Shown in pieces: positions 9,446-19,868 of a DNA stretch of 64,000 nt. Location: contig NZ_FWER01000001.1 in NCBI RefSeq assembly GCF_900169785.1, positions 245,929 to 309,928 of the forward strand, read 5' to 3'. Origin of the DNA: Rhizobium sullae (GTDB lineage Bacteria; Pseudomonadota; Alphaproteobacteria; Rhizobiales; Rhizobiaceae). A program made the translations under genes and the position numbers. Each line of letters begins with the position of its first letter. The first letter of the stretch is position 1. The notes below the pieces were generated by a model. The model searched no databases. It was not told the DNA's origin and saw nothing but the letters and a program-made list of their open reading frames with translations.

Positions 9446-9715
9446 TTAGCGGCGGATACCCAGGCTGCCGATCAGCTTGGTGTAACGGCCTTCGTTCTTC
9501 TTCTTGAGATAGTCAAGAAGCGAGCGGCGGCTCGAAACCATCGTCAGGAGGCCACGGCGGGAATGGTTATCCTTCTTGTGACCCTTGAAGTGTTCCGTCA
9601 GGTTGTTGATACGTTCGGTCAGGATCGCAACCTGAACTTCCGGAGAACCGGTGTCGCCTTCGAACGTTGCGTATTCCTTGATGAGAGCCGTCTTGCGCTC
9701 AGCTGTAATCGACAT
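9446..9715 (-). CDS. rpsO: 30S ribosomal protein S15
   Basis: The 89-residue protein has the full S15 sequence pattern, including [32 protein letters not shown] and [11 protein letters not shown], which contact the 16S rRNA central domain. The ATG at 9715 is chosen over an upstream in-frame start because it gives the standard length and has AAAGGA eight bases before it. It lies directly upstream of pnp. Confidence 0.97.
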   Translation of the reverse strand: MSITAERKTALIKEYATFEGDTGSPEVQVAILTERINNLTEHFKGHKKDNHSRRGLLTMVSSRRSLLDYLKKKNEGRYTKLIGSLGIRR

Positions 9716-9871
9716 CGGATGTTCCTTTCTATGAGAGGAGATTAGGTCGCCAAAAGCCGGGATGCCGTCCAGCTTCGGCCGCGAATGCACTCAGGTCCTG
9801 CCCGATGCTGGCGCTGCCTATAAACCAAATGAGCCGCGATGGAAAGGGCCCCGCGCCAGATGGCGGATTTA

Positions 9872-10723
9872 TCACTTACCCGCCATCGCGTCACGTATCA
9901 TCGCATTGTACCCTTCGGGGTCCTGCAGCATCGCAAAATGGCTGGCATCCTTCAGAATGACGAGCTTGGCGCCGGGAATCTGCTTCGCCATCCTCTCGGT
10001 GTGATCGAACTTGATCGCTTCGTCGTGATCGCCGATTGCCAGAGTGACGGGCACGGCGATCTTGCCGAGGTCGGCAGCAGTCCAGGCGGGCTCGCTCATC
10101 CACATCGCCGAAATTTGGTTGACGAACGCGTCATATTCGTTCGGCGTCGGCGAGAGCTTCTTGTAGGCCTCGCCCGCGACATTGATGTAGTCGTTGAAGA
10201 TCCTGTTGGTCATCACGTCCGGCTTCACTCCGTCAGTCGTCACATTGGCTGCCTGCGCAATGACACGCGTCAGCTTCTCGGGGTGCTTCATCGCCATGTC
10301 GATGCCGATAATGCCTCCATCCGACCATCCGACAAGCGTGACCTTGTCGAGCTGCAGATAATCGAGGAGCGCAACATAATCGGACGTCATGAGATCGTAA
10401 CCGAAAGGCTGCCCGCTGCGCGTCGAGCGCCCGTGTCCGCGGCTGTCAGCGACGATCACCCGATGATCTTTGGCAAAATCCTCGACCTGATGACCCCAGA
10501 CATCCGCACTGCCGAGGCCGCCGTGGATAAAGAGGATCGGATCGCCTGCACCGTACTCGGCATAGTACATCTTGATGTCGTTCACTTGCGCCATGCCGCT
10601 TGTCTTTGCTGGCGGCATGGGAAGAAAGGCGGGCAGTTCCGCCCAGCGTTCGGCAGGCTCGGCATTTGCGGCCATGAGAACGGCCGAAACGAACATCGCG
10701 ATTCCGATTACAACTGCGCGCAT
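9872..10723 (-). CDS. secreted alpha/beta hydrolase
   Basis: The 283-residue protein starts with a Sec signal peptide (hydrophobic core, ANAEPAERW cleavage region near residue 22) and continues as an alpha/beta-hydrolase fold. FIHGGLGSADVW near residue 65 is the oxyanion-hole HG motif, VGWSDGGIIG near residue 131 holds the nucleophile Ser, and DASHFAMLQDP near the end supplies the catalytic His. A GAGGAG precedes the ATG. It resembles periplasmic or exported esterases and haloperoxidase-like hydrolases; the substrate is unknown. It follows truB in the same direction as rpsO but is not obviously part of either operon. Confidence 0.8.
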   Translation of the reverse strand: MRAVVIGIAMFVSAVLMAANAEPAERWAELPAFLPMPPAKTSGMAQVNDIKMYYAEYGAGDPILFIHGGLGSADVWGHQVEDFAKDHRVIVADSRGHGRSTRSGQPFGYDLMTSDYVALLDYLQLDKVTLVGWSDGGIIGIDMAMKHPEKLTRVIAQAANVTTDGVKPDVMTNRIFNDYINVAGEAYKKLSPTPNEYDAFVNQISAMWMSEPAWTAADLGKIAVPVTLAIGDHDEAIKFDHTERMAKQIPGAKLVILKDASHFAMLQDPEGYNAMIRDAMAGK

Positions 10724-10826
10724 GAGCCGCTCCTCAACCTAGGCGGCCTCTATAGCCGCAAGGAGGAGAAGCATAGCTCAAGGCGAATGATTGACAATTG
10801 CCACCGAAAGGCTGCGTTGCCGAACC

Positions 10827-11759
10827 TCAAACGAAGACGCGCTTCGGGCGGAACTCTCCCTGGCCGATCTCGCCGATCGCGATAAGCTTGCCGCGCGCCG
10901 TCGCATAGGCTTCGCTTTCGACAACTGGTGCATCCCGGCCTCGCACGAGAATGGGATTGCCCATCCTCAAGCGATGCGCCTGATCATCATTGACCACGAG
11001 GTGCGGCAGCGAGGAGAGGGCTTCGCTGGTATCGATCAGCAGGGCATCGAGCGCGGCAAGGCGCTCATCCATGTCCTCGACCATTTCGAGCGCGACGAGG
11101 TTTGCGAGCGGCACCATGCTCTCTTCGGCGAAAGGCGCCACGAAGGTCCGGCGTAGCCCCGAGATATGGCCGTAGCAGCCGAGCTCGCGGCCAAAATCAC
11201 GAGCGAGCGCACGCACATAGGTGCCCTTGCCGCATTCGACTTCGAAATGTGCCGTATTCTCATCCGGGCAGGCAAGCAGCGTCAGGCGAAAGATCTCGAC
11301 CTCTCGGGAAGGGATCTCCACCGTCTCACCGTCGCGCGCCAGATCGTAAGCGCGCTCGCCGGCGATTTTGATCGCCGAGAATTGCGGCGGCACCTGGCTG
11401 ATGACGCCGGTATGTTTCGGCAGAAGATCGCGGATCTGCTTCTCTGTCGGGCGCTTGTCGGAGCTTCGGGTCACTTCGCCTTCGAGGTCGTCGGTTGCCC
11501 GTTCCTCGCCCCAGGTCACGGTGAATTCATAGATCTTGCGGCCGTCCATGACGTAGGGAACGGTCTTCGTCGCATCGCCCAGCGCAATCGGCAGCATTCC
11601 AGACGCCAGCGGATCGAGCGTGCCGGCATGGCCGCATTTTTGCGCCTTGAAGAGCCACTTGATCTTGGAAACGGCTTCGGTCGAACCGAAATCGACAGGC
11701 TTGTCGAGGATCAGCCAGCCGGAAACCGGGCGGCCCTTGGGTTTGCGTGGTTTGGACAT
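10827..11759 (-). CDS. truB: tRNA pseudouridine-55 synthase TruB
   Basis: TruB converts U55 in the tRNA T-loop to pseudouridine. The 310-residue protein has the catalytic motif [19 protein letters not shown] with the nucleophilic Asp near residue 50, plus the family motifs [18 protein letters not shown] and [13 protein letters not shown]. It is the last gene of the rimP-nusA-ylxR-infB-rbfA-truB operon and starts 12 bases after rbfA. The gene order is the ancestral proteobacterial one. Confidence 0.95.
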   Translation of the reverse strand: MSKPRKPKGRPVSGWLILDKPVDFGSTEAVSKIKWLFKAQKCGHAGTLDPLASGMLPIALGDATKTVPYVMDGRKIYEFTVTWGEERATDDLEGEVTRSSDKRPTEKQIRDLLPKHTGVISQVPPQFSAIKIAGERAYDLARDGETVEIPSREVEIFRLTLLACPDENTAHFEVECGKGTYVRALARDFGRELGCYGHISGLRRTFVAPFAEESMVPLANLVALEMVEDMDERLAALDALLIDTSEALSSLPHLVVNDDQAHRLRMGNPILVRGRDAPVVESEAYATARGKLIAIGEIGQGEFRPKRVFV

Positions 11760-11771
11760 GCGCTTCTTCTG

Positions 11772-12179
11772 CTATTGTTCTTCAGTGTCGTCGTCGAGAT
11801 CACGCTGGACCTCCGGCGAGCGCAGCAATTCGTCGATCTTCTTGTAGTTATCGAAGCTCGTATCGTCGCGGAAACGGACCTCCGGCATATATTTCATCTG
11901 CCGGAGTTGCGGGCCGAGACGGCCGCGGATGTATCTGGCGTTGCGGTTCAGCGCATCGATGATGGCGCCGTGATCGGAAACGCCGAGCGGCGTCACGTAG
12001 GCCGTTGCGATCTTCAGGTCCGGCGACATACGGACTTCAGAAATCGAAATGACGGTCTTTTCGATCACGTCATCGCGCACTTCGCCACGCTGGAGAACCT
12101 GCGTGATTGCGGCGCGAACCTGCTCACCGACGCGCAGCATGCGCTGCGAGGGTGCCGAGGATGTGGCTTTTGCTGTCAT
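11772..12179 (-). CDS. rbfA: ribosome-binding factor A
   Basis: This 135-residue KH-like protein matches RbfA, which helps mature the 16S rRNA 5' end on the 30S subunit. Recognisable parts are [22 protein letters not shown], the [18 protein letters not shown] core and [25 protein letters not shown] shortened here by region (residues about 80-105). The C-terminus is acidic, ending DDDTEEQ. It lies between infB and truB in the translation operon. A 9-bp hairpin in the infB-rbfA gap may modulate its expression. Confidence 0.94.
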   Translation of the reverse strand: MTAKATSSAPSQRMLRVGEQVRAAITQVLQRGEVRDDVIEKTVISISEVRMSPDLKIATAYVTPLGVSDHGAIIDALNRNARYIRGRLGPQLRQMKYMPEVRFRDDTSFDNYKKIDELLRSPEVQRDLDDDTEEQ

Positions 12180-12202
12180 TGTTCTTTGCCCCGAAAAGGT
12201 TC

Positions 12203-12231
12203 GGGCGCCGGCCTCTCATGATCCGGCGCCC
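12203..12231 (-). other. hairpin between infB and rbfA
   Basis: GGGCGCCGG at 12203-12211 and CCGGCGCCC at 12223-12231 form a perfect 9-bp stem with an 11-base loop. No T-tract follows on the minus strand, so it is not a standard terminator. It may protect the infB message 3' end or partly uncouple rbfA-truB expression. Confidence 0.5.
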
Positions 12232-12255
12232 GTCCAAAGTTCTAGTTTTGCGCCG

Positions 12256-14931
12256 TCAGAGCGTGCGGGTGATGTGCTCGACGCGGAAGCATTCGATCGT
12301 GTCGCCTGCGCGGATGTCTTCGTAATTCTCGAAAGCCATACCGCATTCCTGGCCGGAATGCACTTCCGAGACTTCGTCCTTGAAGCGCTTGAGCGTCTTG
12401 AGCTTTCCTTCGTGGATGACGACGTTGTCGCGGATGAGGCGGACGCCGACGCCACGCTCGACCTTGCCTTCGGTAACGCGGCAACCTGCAACCTTGCCGA
12501 CCTTCGTGATGTTGAACACCTCGAGGATCTCGGCATTGCCGAGGAATGTTTCGCGCCGCTCCGGAGAGAGCAGACCGGACATTGCCGCCTTAACGTCATC
12601 CACGAGGTCGTAGATGATGTTGTAGTAGCGGATTTCGATGCCCTGACGCTCGGCAAGCGTACGCGCTTGCGCATTCGCACGAACGTTGAAGCCAATGATT
12701 GCAGCACCGGATGCTTCCGCGAGGGAAATATCCGACTCGGTGATACCGCCAGCCGCAGAGTGTACGATGCGGGCGCGAACTTCATCCGTTCCGAGCTTGT
12801 CGAGCGCACCGGCAATCGCCTCGATCGAACCCTGCACGTCGCCCTTGACGACCAGCGGGAACTCCTTGACGCCGGCAGTCTGAAGCTGGCTCATCATCTG
12901 TTCCAGCGAGCCGCGCTGACCCGAATGGCGGGCTGCAGCCTTGTCTCGGGCGAGACGCTGGCGGTACTCGGAAATCTCGCGGGCGCGAGCTTCGTTTTCG
13001 ACAACGGCGAACTTGTCGCCCGCCTGAGGCGTGCCGGAAAGACCCAGAACCTCGACCGGAGTGGCCGGGCCTGCTTCCTTGACATGCTCGCTCTTGTCAT
13101 CAACCAGCGCACGTACGCGTCCCCAGACATCGCCAGCCACGATGATCTGGCCAGGCTTCAGCGTGCCCTTCTGGACGAGGACCGTTGCGACCGAACCACG
13201 GCCGCGGTCGAGCTGCGCTTCGATCACTGTACCCTCGGCCGTCCGGTTCGGATTGGCCTTGAGGTCGAGGATTTCGGCCTGCAGCAGGATCGCTTCGAGC
13301 AGCTTGTCGAGGTTGGTGTGGTTCTTCGCCGAAACTTCGACGTCGAGCACTTCACCGCCCATGGACTCCACGAAAACCTCGTGCTGCAGAAGCTGTGTGC
13401 GCACCTTCTGCGGATCGGCCGTCGGCTTGTCGACCTTGTTGATCGCCACGATGATCGGAACGCCTGCCGCCTTGGCATGGTTGATCGATTCGATGGTCTG
13501 CGGCATCACGCTGTCGTCAGCCGCAACCACGAGGATCGCGATGTCCGTCGCCTGCGCACCACGAGCACGCATCGCTGTAAAGGCTGCGTGGCCGGGGGTG
13601 TCGATGAAGGTAATCTTCTGACCGTTCTGCTCGACCTGGTAGGCGCCGATATGCTGGGTGATCCCGCCGGCTTCCCCGGCCACCACGTTCGCATGGCGAA
13701 TGGCGTCGAGCAGCGAGGTCTTGCCATGGTCGACATGGCCCATGATGGTGACGACGGGCGGACGCGAAACCTGTTCGCCCTCGTCATCCGTCACATTGAA
13801 GATGCCGAGTTCGACGTCGGATTCGGAAACACGCTTGACGGTGTGGCCGAACTCGCCCGCGATGAGTTCTGCAAGGTCGGCGTCGATGACGTCGCCAGGC
13901 TTCATCATCTGGCCTTCCTTCATGAGGAACTTGATGACGTCGACGGCACGTTCCGACATGCGCTGCGACAGTTCCTGAATGGTGATGGTTTCCGGCAGGA
14001 TGACTTCGCGCATGACCTTTTCGCGCGTTTCCTGCATCTGGCTGCGGCGGAATTTCTCCTGGCGGCGACGCATAGCGGAAAGCGAACGGCCGCGCGCATT
14101 GCCGTCGTCATCGACGTTTGCCGTTGTGATCGTCAGCTTGCCGCGGCGGCGCTCCTCTTCGGTCTTCGGACGCGTCGTCACCGGTTTTGCCGGTTCCGGG
14201 CGAACGACCCTGCCACGGGCAGGAGCCCCACGAGGAGATCCGCGCTCTTCCTCCTCACCTTCCGGACGACGGCCGCGGACAACCGGTGTCACCCCAGCTG
14301 GAGCCGGACGAGCAGGAGTAGGCACAGAGGTCTCGGGACGCACGGCCGAAGCCGGGCGCGGAGCCTCTGCCTGGACGTTGGCAGCTTCTGGCGCAGGAAC
14401 CTCAGCCGGCGCAGGAGGGCGGGCGGCCTCTTCGGCTGCGCGGCGGGCTGCTTCAACCGCCTCCGCTTCGCGACGGACGGCTTCTTCAGCTGCACGGCGC
14501 TTTTCTTCTTCAGCGCGGCGGATCGCATCTTCTGCATCGCGGACCTGGGCAAGCGCCAGCGCGCGCCGGCGGGCATCCATTTCCTCGGGCGAAAGATGAT
14601 TCAAGACAACCGGACGCGGGCGGTCCTGCTGGCGAGGAGCCTGCGAAGCTGACTGCTGCGGACGCGGCGGCTGGCCGCCCGGCTTTTGGATGCGAGGCGC
14701 AGGGGCCTGCGCCGGAGCGGATTCTGCCGCGCGGGGTGCCGCTGCCGGCGCCGGCGTTGCCGGGCGATCGTCTTCAGGGCGCATCGGGCGCCGCTTGCGA
14801 GTCTCGACAACGACCGCCTTGGTGCGACCGCGGCCCATATCCTGGCGCACAGTACCTTGGCTTATCCCCGATGGTTTCAAGGTAAGCGTCTTCTTTGCTC
14901 CAAGCGTCTTGTCGTCATTGCTATCAGTCAT
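12256..14931 (-). CDS. infB: translation initiation factor IF-2
   Basis: IF-2 delivers initiator tRNA to the ribosome and hydrolyses GTP. The 891-residue protein has a long Ala/Pro/Arg/Glu-rich N-terminal region (about residues 1-300, with an Arg/Glu/Ala coiled stretch at 115-170), then the GTPase core: [14 protein letters not shown] (G1), [10 protein letters not shown] (G2), DTPGHAAF (G3), NKVDK (G4) and a SAK motif (G5), followed by the beta-barrel domains II and IV. The ATG at 14931 gives the family N-terminus [10 protein letters not shown]. It sits 99 bases after ylxR. Length is typical for Rhizobiales. Confidence 0.97.
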   Translation of the reverse strand: MTDSNDDKTLGAKKTLTLKPSGISQGTVRQDMGRGRTKAVVVETRKRRPMRPEDDRPATPAPAAAPRAAESAPAQAPAPRIQKPGGQPPRPQQSASQAPRQQDRPRPVVLNHLSPEEMDARRRALALAQVRDAEDAIRRAEEEKRRAAEEAVRREAEAVEAARRAAEEAARPPAPAEVPAPEAANVQAEAPRPASAVRPETSVPTPARPAPAGVTPVVRGRRPEGEEEERGSPRGAPARGRVVRPEPAKPVTTRPKTEEERRRGKLTITTANVDDDGNARGRSLSAMRRRQEKFRRSQMQETREKVMREVILPETITIQELSQRMSERAVDVIKFLMKEGQMMKPGDVIDADLAELIAGEFGHTVKRVSESDVELGIFNVTDDEGEQVSRPPVVTIMGHVDHGKTSLLDAIRHANVVAGEAGGITQHIGAYQVEQNGQKITFIDTPGHAAFTAMRARGAQATDIAILVVAADDSVMPQTIESINHAKAAGVPIIVAINKVDKPTADPQKVRTQLLQHEVFVESMGGEVLDVEVSAKNHTNLDKLLEAILLQAEILDLKANPNRTAEGTVIEAQLDRGRGSVATVLVQKGTLKPGQIIVAGDVWGRVRALVDDKSEHVKEAGPATPVEVLGLSGTPQAGDKFAVVENEARAREISEYRQRLARDKAAARHSGQRGSLEQMMSQLQTAGVKEFPLVVKGDVQGSIEAIAGALDKLGTDEVRARIVHSAAGGITESDISLAEASGAAIIGFNVRANAQARTLAERQGIEIRYYNIIYDLVDDVKAAMSGLLSPERRETFLGNAEILEVFNITKVGKVAGCRVTEGKVERGVGVRLIRDNVVIHEGKLKTLKRFKDEVSEVHSGQECGMAFENYEDIRAGDTIECFRVEHITRTL

Positions 14932-15030
14932 TCGTTCCCGTTCCTTCGGACAGGGAGCGATGACGTCATCAAACCCTGTCGTTCAAATGCTTTTCGATCA
15001 ATGATGGGCCGGCCGGTGCCGGTCGCCGCA

Positions 15031-15717
15031 TCATTGTTTTTGCTGGCCAGCGCCGCCTGGTGCTCGGGATTGACCGCCGCTGCGGTACTTTTCGAGCATC
15101 TTTGCGCGCTTCACTACACCCTCACCTGCCTGCCCTGCAAGCACCGCGGCATGGATAAAAGCATTCTGGCCCATCACGCCTTCCATTTCGCTCTCCGAGA
15201 AGAGACGGAAGGAAGGTATTTCCTCCTCGGTTTCCATTCCGAGGTGCCAGGCCTTGCGAGCCTGATCGATTTTTCTCACGCCATCGTCCGCGGCATCCGT
15301 CGAGTGGAACACCGCGAGTGCCGCTCCGCTTCTAACTGCGGCATCCACTTTCGAGGAGCCGCTGACGAACTGGCCCGCCTTGCGCGCCATGTTCATCATC
15401 TGCATCAGATGCTGTGCGAGCAGCCGGTCGACGGTTTCACCCAGATCGGCAGCTACCTTCACATCCGCCTTCAGTGCACGGGCGAAAGACTTCTTCGCCA
15501 CCGCCTTGTCGACCAACGCGCGATCAAGCTTGACCCAGCAGCCGCGCCCCGGAAGCTGACGCTTCAGATCGGCGACAACTGTCCCGTCGGGAGCCGCGAC
15601 AAAGCGGATCAACTCATCCACCGATCCGCTTTCACGCGTCACGATGCACATGCGGCCGTTCACGTCATAACCTGCAAGATCATCATCCTCAGGAGAAGCG
15701 TGCAGCTCCGCGATCAT
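15031..15717 (-). CDS. YlxR-L7Ae fusion RNA-binding protein
   Basis: The 228-residue protein joins a YlxR (DUF448) domain, residues about 18-95 with GRMCIVTRESG, LIRFVAAPDG and LPGRGCWV, to a ribosomal L7Ae-like domain, residues about 100-195. The two are separate genes in Firmicutes but fused in alphaproteobacteria. The usual Arg before Thr-Cys in YlxR is here RMC. A Gly/Gln-rich tail follows. Its ATG overlaps the nusA TAA by one base, indicating tight translational coupling. YlxR in other bacteria has been linked to nucleoid and RNase P functions; the rhizobial role is not established. Confidence 0.88.
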   Translation of the reverse strand: MIAELHASPEDDDLAGYDVNGRMCIVTRESGSVDELIRFVAAPDGTVVADLKRQLPGRGCWVKLDRALVDKAVAKKSFARALKADVKVAADLGETVDRLLAQHLMQMMNMARKAGQFVSGSSKVDAAVRSGAALAVFHSTDAADDGVRKIDQARKAWHLGMETEEEIPSFRLFSESEMEGVMGQNAFIHAAVLAGQAGEGVVKRAKMLEKYRSGGQSRAPGGAGQQKQ

Positions 15718-17327
15718 TATGCGTCCTGCTCGGCAGCGTCGGCGTCGGCTTCGACAACTTCAGCGTCCTTCGCAAGATCTTCCTCGGTGATCCAGCCGGC
15801 GGCGATGCGCGCCTGGACGACCATCTGTTCGGCCTCGACGCGCGAAACGTCGAACTTCGAGAAGAGGCCCTCGAACTTCTTGGTCTCGCCGTTCTTGCGC
15901 TCTGTCCAGCCGACGAGATCGTCCGCCGCGCAGCCCGCGAAATCTTCCAACGTCTTGATGCCGTCTTCGCCGAGTGCCACCATCATCTGCGCGGTCATGC
16001 CATCGATCTGACGAAGGTCGTCGGAAACGCCGAGCGCCTTGCGCTTCTCGTCCATCTCGGCTTCGAGCTTTTCGAGATACTCGCGGGCACGCTGCTGGAT
16101 TTCCTGCGCCGTCTCTTCGTCGAACCCATCGATCGACGAAATTTCGTCGAGATCGACGTAAGCGAGTTCTTCAACCGCAGCAAAGCCTTCCGAGGCCAGA
16201 ACCTGGCCGACCATTTCATCGACGTCGAGCGCATCCATGAAGAGGTTAGTGCGTTCGTTGAATTCCTTTTGACGGCGTTCGGATTCTTCGGCTTCCGTCA
16301 TGATGTCGATATCCCAGCCGGTCAGCTGCGAGGCGAGGCGAACATTCTGGCCGCGGCGCCCGATCGCCAGAGACAGCTGCTCGTCAGGAACTACGACTTC
16401 GATGCGTTCTGCATCTTCATCGAGAACGACCTTAGCGACTTCAGCGGGCTGCAGCGCGTTGACGACAAAGGTCGCCGGATCCTGCGACCAGGGGATGATG
16501 TCAATCTTTTCGCCCTGAAGCTCGCCGACGACGGCCTGGACGCGTGAACCGCGCATACCGACGCAGGCACCGACTGGATCGATCGAGCTATCGTTCGAAA
16601 TGACAGCGATCTTGGCGCGCGACCCCGGGTCACGGGCGACCGAGCGGACCTGGATGATGCCGTCGTAGATTTCCGGCACTTCCATGGTGAAGAGCTTGAC
16701 CATGAACTGCGGATGGGTGCGCGACAGAAAAATCTGCGGACCGCGCTGTTCACGGCGGACGTCATAGACATATGCGCGAACGCGGTCGCCGTAACGGACG
16801 TTTTCACGCGGGATCATTTCGTCGCGGCGGATAATGCCTTCGCCACGGCCGAGATCAACGATGACGTTGCCGTATTCAACGCGCTTGACGGTGCCGTTGA
16901 CGATTTCGCCGACGCGATCCTTGAATTCGTCGAACTGCCGGTCACGCTCGGCTTCGCGCACCTTCTGGACGATGACCTGCTTGGCCGACTGAGCGGCGAT
17001 ACGGCCGAAATCCATCGGCGGCAGCGGATCGGCGATGAAGTCGCCAAGCACTGCGTCGGGGTTGCGGTCGCGGGCCAGCTCCAGCGGGATCTGCGTGGAG
17101 TAGTCTTCTGCCTTCTCGACGACTTCGAGCAGTCGCTGCAAGCGGATTTCACCGGTCTTCGGATTGATATCGGCGCGGATGTTCGATTCCGTGCCGTAAC
17201 GGGAGCGCGCCGCCTTCTGGATCGCATCCGCCATCGCGGCAAGCACGATTTCGCGGTCGATGACCTTTTCGCGCGCCACTGCATCTGCGATCTGCAGAAG
17301 TTCGAGCCGGTTCGCACTGACTGCCAT
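15717..17327 (-). CDS. nusA: transcription elongation/termination factor NusA
   Basis: NusA binds RNA polymerase and nascent RNA to control pausing, termination and antitermination. In the 536-residue protein an N-terminal polymerase-binding domain (1-125) is followed by S1 (about 130-200, [18 protein letters not shown]), KH1 and KH2 (about 230-345, including [17 protein letters not shown]) and C-terminal helix-hairpin-helix acidic repeats (about 365-515). The C-terminus ends in an acidic DADAAEQDA stretch. It lies between rimP and ylxR. Confidence 0.96.
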   Translation of the reverse strand: MAVSANRLELLQIADAVAREKVIDREIVLAAMADAIQKAARSRYGTESNIRADINPKTGEIRLQRLLEVVEKAEDYSTQIPLELARDRNPDAVLGDFIADPLPPMDFGRIAAQSAKQVIVQKVREAERDRQFDEFKDRVGEIVNGTVKRVEYGNVIVDLGRGEGIIRRDEMIPRENVRYGDRVRAYVYDVRREQRGPQIFLSRTHPQFMVKLFTMEVPEIYDGIIQVRSVARDPGSRAKIAVISNDSSIDPVGACVGMRGSRVQAVVGELQGEKIDIIPWSQDPATFVVNALQPAEVAKVVLDEDAERIEVVVPDEQLSLAIGRRGQNVRLASQLTGWDIDIMTEAEESERRQKEFNERTNLFMDALDVDEMVGQVLASEGFAAVEELAYVDLDEISSIDGFDEETAQEIQQRAREYLEKLEAEMDEKRKALGVSDDLRQIDGMTAQMMVALGEDGIKTLEDFAGCAADDLVGWTERKNGETKKFEGLFSKFDVSRVEAEQMVVQARIAAGWITEEDLAKDAEVVEADADAAEQDA

Positions 17328-17386
17328 TGTCTTATCTCTCCGTCTTGGCCTTCCGGGTTCCCGTCCCTGGAGCCGTAGTTGATCGG

Positions 17387-17992
17387 TTATTCTTCGTCTT
17401 CCGCTTCGTTCTGGTTCGCTGCCTGCGCTTTCGCGGCCTTATCGGCGCGTAGCGCATCGCGGATCAGATCGTCGGTCAGAATGAGCTTCGCATCGCTGAG
17501 CGCCGTGAAGGGAATGGTGACCTTCTGCTCTTCGCCATAGGCAACCTGGTCACGTTCGAGCGTGAAACCATCCGCGTTCGCTTCGATGATCTTTCCGCGA
17601 AAGCGCTTGCGGTTGCCGATTATGATCGACGTTTCGCACTTCACAAGGTGTCCTTGCCAACGGGTGAAATCGGATTTCCGCACCAAAGGGCGGTCGATAC
17701 CGGGCGAAGACACCTCTAGATGATACTCCCGATCGATCGGATCTTCCACATCAAGAACCGGAGAAATAGCCATCGAGACCTCTTCGCAGTCTTCGACGCT
17801 CATCGTGCCATTGTTGCGCTCTGCCATGATCTGCAGCGTAGCGCCGTTCTGGTTGAGCATGCGCACGCGGATCAGGCGGAAGCCCATGCCGACGAGCACA
17901 GGTTCGATGATGTCGGCAAGGCGCTGGTCAAGCCCGGTTTCGGTAATCAGCCGCGGCTCAAGTTCATTGTCTGCGTTCGTCGGATCCGACAA
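17387..17992 (-). CDS. rimP: ribosome maturation factor RimP (TTG start)
   Basis: RimP assists 30S maturation. The 201-residue protein shows the family pattern [18 protein letters not shown], the [14 protein letters not shown] core, [20 protein letters not shown] and [17 protein letters not shown]. No ATG is available. Two in-frame TTG codons exist (18010 and 17992). The one at 17992 is chosen because GAGGAG lies eight bases upstream of it, whereas the other has the GAGGAG inside the coding region, and because it yields the expected N-terminus SDPTNAD. A TTG start would limit translation of the first gene of the operon. Confidence 0.93.
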   Translation of the reverse strand: MSDPTNADNELEPRLITETGLDQRLADIIEPVLVGMGFRLIRVRMLNQNGATLQIMAERNNGTMSVEDCEEVSMAISPVLDVEDPIDREYHLEVSSPGIDRPLVRKSDFTRWQGHLVKCETSIIIGNRKRFRGKIIEANADGFTLERDQVAYGEEQKVTIPFTALSDAKLILTDDLIRDALRADKAAKAQAANQNEAEDEE

Positions 17993-18040
17993 GCGATGCG
18001 CTCCTCGCAATTTTCATGCATTTGGACGATCGCGCTAATA

Positions 18041-18069
18041 AAAAAGAGCGGGTCCTTGCGGCCCACTCT
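18041..18069 (-). terminator. terminator-like hairpin in the rimP leader
   Basis: On the minus strand AGAGTGGG (18069-18062) pairs with CCCGCTCT (18052-18045), including one U-G pair, and is followed by six T residues. It is a complete intrinsic terminator lying between the operon promoter and the rimP start, 50 bases before the start codon. It is most simply a transcription attenuator for the rimP-nusA operon. Confidence 0.75.
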
Positions 18070-18097
18070 TCATCGCACGATCAAGAATTTGAGTGGC

Positions 18098-18126
18098 ATA
18101 TAGGCCCGTTTTTACGAAATTGCAAG
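18098..18126 (-). promoter_or_regulatory. promoter of the rimP-nusA-infB operon
   Basis: On the minus strand CTTGCA (18126-18121) is 17 bases from CTATAT (18103-18098). This is almost a perfect match to the alphaproteobacterial housekeeping promoter. Transcription would start near 18091, giving a leader of about 100 bases. Confidence 0.8.
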
Positions 18127-18227
18127 CTCTCGGCTCAAATGCGCCGCGGCGGCGCAATCGCGCCTAGCCACCGTCGAGGTTCATCATATATTGGAGCCGA
18201 GGGAGAATTTAGCAAGCGGGAGGAATC

Positions 18228-19859
18228 GTGCCATCCAATTCATCAACGCTGGCGCCGCTGAAGCATGAAACCTACCGCACAATCTGGTTCGCAAGCCTCG
18301 CCTCGAATTTCGGCGGCTTGGTCCAGGCGGTGGGCGCCGCGTGGATGATGACGACCCTCACGGCTTCCGAGGACATGGTGGCGCTGGTCCAGACCTCGAC
18401 AGCACTTCCCATCATGCTGTTTTCGCTCATTTCAGGCGCGCTTGCCGACAATTTCGACCGGCGGCGGGTGATGCTGACGGCGCAATTTCTCATGCTGGCC
18501 GTCTCGATTATTCTAACCGCCTGCGCCTTGCTCGGCTGGATCACGCCCTGGCTGCTCCTGTTCTTCACCTTCCTGATTGGCTGCGGTACGGCGCTCAACA
18601 ACCCATCCTGGCAGGCTTCCGTCGGCGATATGGTGCCGCGCGCCGATCTGCCGAATGCGGTAACGCTGAACAGCATGGGCTTCAACATGACCCGCAGCGT
18701 CGGCCCCGCCATCGGCGGCGTGATTGTCGCGACGGCGGGCGCCGCCGCTGCTTTCATGGTGAATACGGCCAGTTATTTCGCGCTCATCTATGCGCTCACG
18801 CGCTGGAAGCCGTCGCTGCCTGTTTCCACCCTTCCGAGGGAAAGCCTCGGGAGTGCGATCTCCGCCGGTCTTCGGTATGTCTCGATGTCGCCGAACCTCG
18901 AAAAGGTGCTGATCCGCGGTTTGATCTTCGGTGTCGGCGCAAGCTCGGTGCTCGCGCTTCTGCCGATCGTCGCGATCGATCTCGTCGCCGGCGGGCCGCT
19001 GACCTACGGCTTCATGCTCGGCTCCTTCGGCATTGGCGCAATCGGTGGCGGGGCGCTCAATGCGCGCTTGCGCGAGATGTTCAGCAGCGAGGCCATCATC
19101 CGCTACGCCTTTACTGGCTTTGCCATCAGCATGGTGATTGCTGCGTCGAGCCAGTTTGCCGTGCTCACCTCCGTCGGGCTGCTCGTTTCCGGCGCGTGCT
19201 GGGTGCTAGCGCTTTCACTGTTCAACACGATTGTGCAGCTTTCGACGCCACGCTGGGTCGTCGGCCGGGCGCTTTCACTTTATCAGACGGTCACCTTCGG
19301 CGGGATTGCCGCCGGCAGCTGGCTCTGGGGTGTCGCTGCCGACCGCTTCGGCGTGTCGAGCGCGCTCTATGGCTCAGCCGCGGTGATGATGATCGGCATC
19401 GTTATCGGCTTTCGCTTCTCGATGCCGGCCTTTGCCTCGCTCAATCTCGATCCGCTCAACCGCTTCACCGAGCCTGCCCTCGGCCTCGATATCACGCCCC
19501 GGAGCGGGCCGATCGTCATCCAGGTCGATTATCAGATTGGCGATAACGATCTGCCGGAATTCCTGAAGCTAATGGGGGAACGGCGGCGCATCCGCATCCG
19601 CGACGGCGCACGCAACTGGGCGCTAATGCGCGACCTCGAAAGTCCCGGCACCTGGACCGAGACGTATCACACGCCGACCTGGGTCGAGTACATCCGCCAC
19701 AATCAGCGCCGCACGCAGGCCGATGCTGAAAACTATGATCGATTGCGCGCCCTCCACCGCGGCACGGCTGCGCCGCATGTTCACCGCATGATCGAGCGGC
19801 AGACCATCCCGCCATCCGACGATGTCTTTCACAAGGCGCCGATCGATCTTCACCATTGA
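18228..19859 (+). CDS. MFS exporter with C-terminal ABM-like domain
   Basis: Residues 1-410 form an MFS_3-type transporter with about 12 membrane helices, related to enterobactin exporter EntS and other drug or siderophore exporters; the loop motif GALADNFDRRRVM near residue 75 is the MFS signature. Residues about 425-530 form a soluble ferredoxin-like domain (IVIQVDYQIGDNDLPEFLKLMGE onward by region) resembling the antibiotic-biosynthesis monooxygenase (ABM) fold, a recurrent fusion in proteobacteria. The GTG at 18228 is preceded by GGGAGGAATC. It is divergent from rimP and followed by a GNAT gene ten bases downstream, probably cotranscribed. The cargo is unknown. Confidence 0.85.
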   Translation: MPSNSSTLAPLKHETYRTIWFASLASNFGGLVQAVGAAWMMTTLTASEDMVALVQTSTALPIMLFSLISGALADNFDRRRVMLTAQFLMLAVSIILTACALLGWITPWLLLFFTFLIGCGTALNNPSWQASVGDMVPRADLPNAVTLNSMGFNMTRSVGPAIGGVIVATAGAAAAFMVNTASYFALIYALTRWKPSLPVSTLPRESLGSAISAGLRYVSMSPNLEKVLIRGLIFGVGASSVLALLPIVAIDLVAGGPLTYGFMLGSFGIGAIGGGALNARLREMFSSEAIIRYAFTGFAISMVIAASSQFAVLTSVGLLVSGACWVLALSLFNTIVQLSTPRWVVGRALSLYQTVTFGGIAAGSWLWGVAADRFGVSSALYGSAAVMMIGIVIGFRFSMPAFASLNLDPLNRFTEPALGLDITPRSGPIVIQVDYQIGDNDLPEFLKLMGERRRIRIRDGARNWALMRDLESPGTWTETYHTPTWVEYIRHNQRRTQADAENYDRLRALHRGTAAPHVHRMIERQTIPPSDDVFHKAPIDLHH

Positions 19860-19868
19860 GTCACTGCG

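Noticed and set aside
12049..14652. An 867-codon open frame on the plus strand
   Set aside because: It lies opposite infB and rbfA and encodes no recognisable motif.
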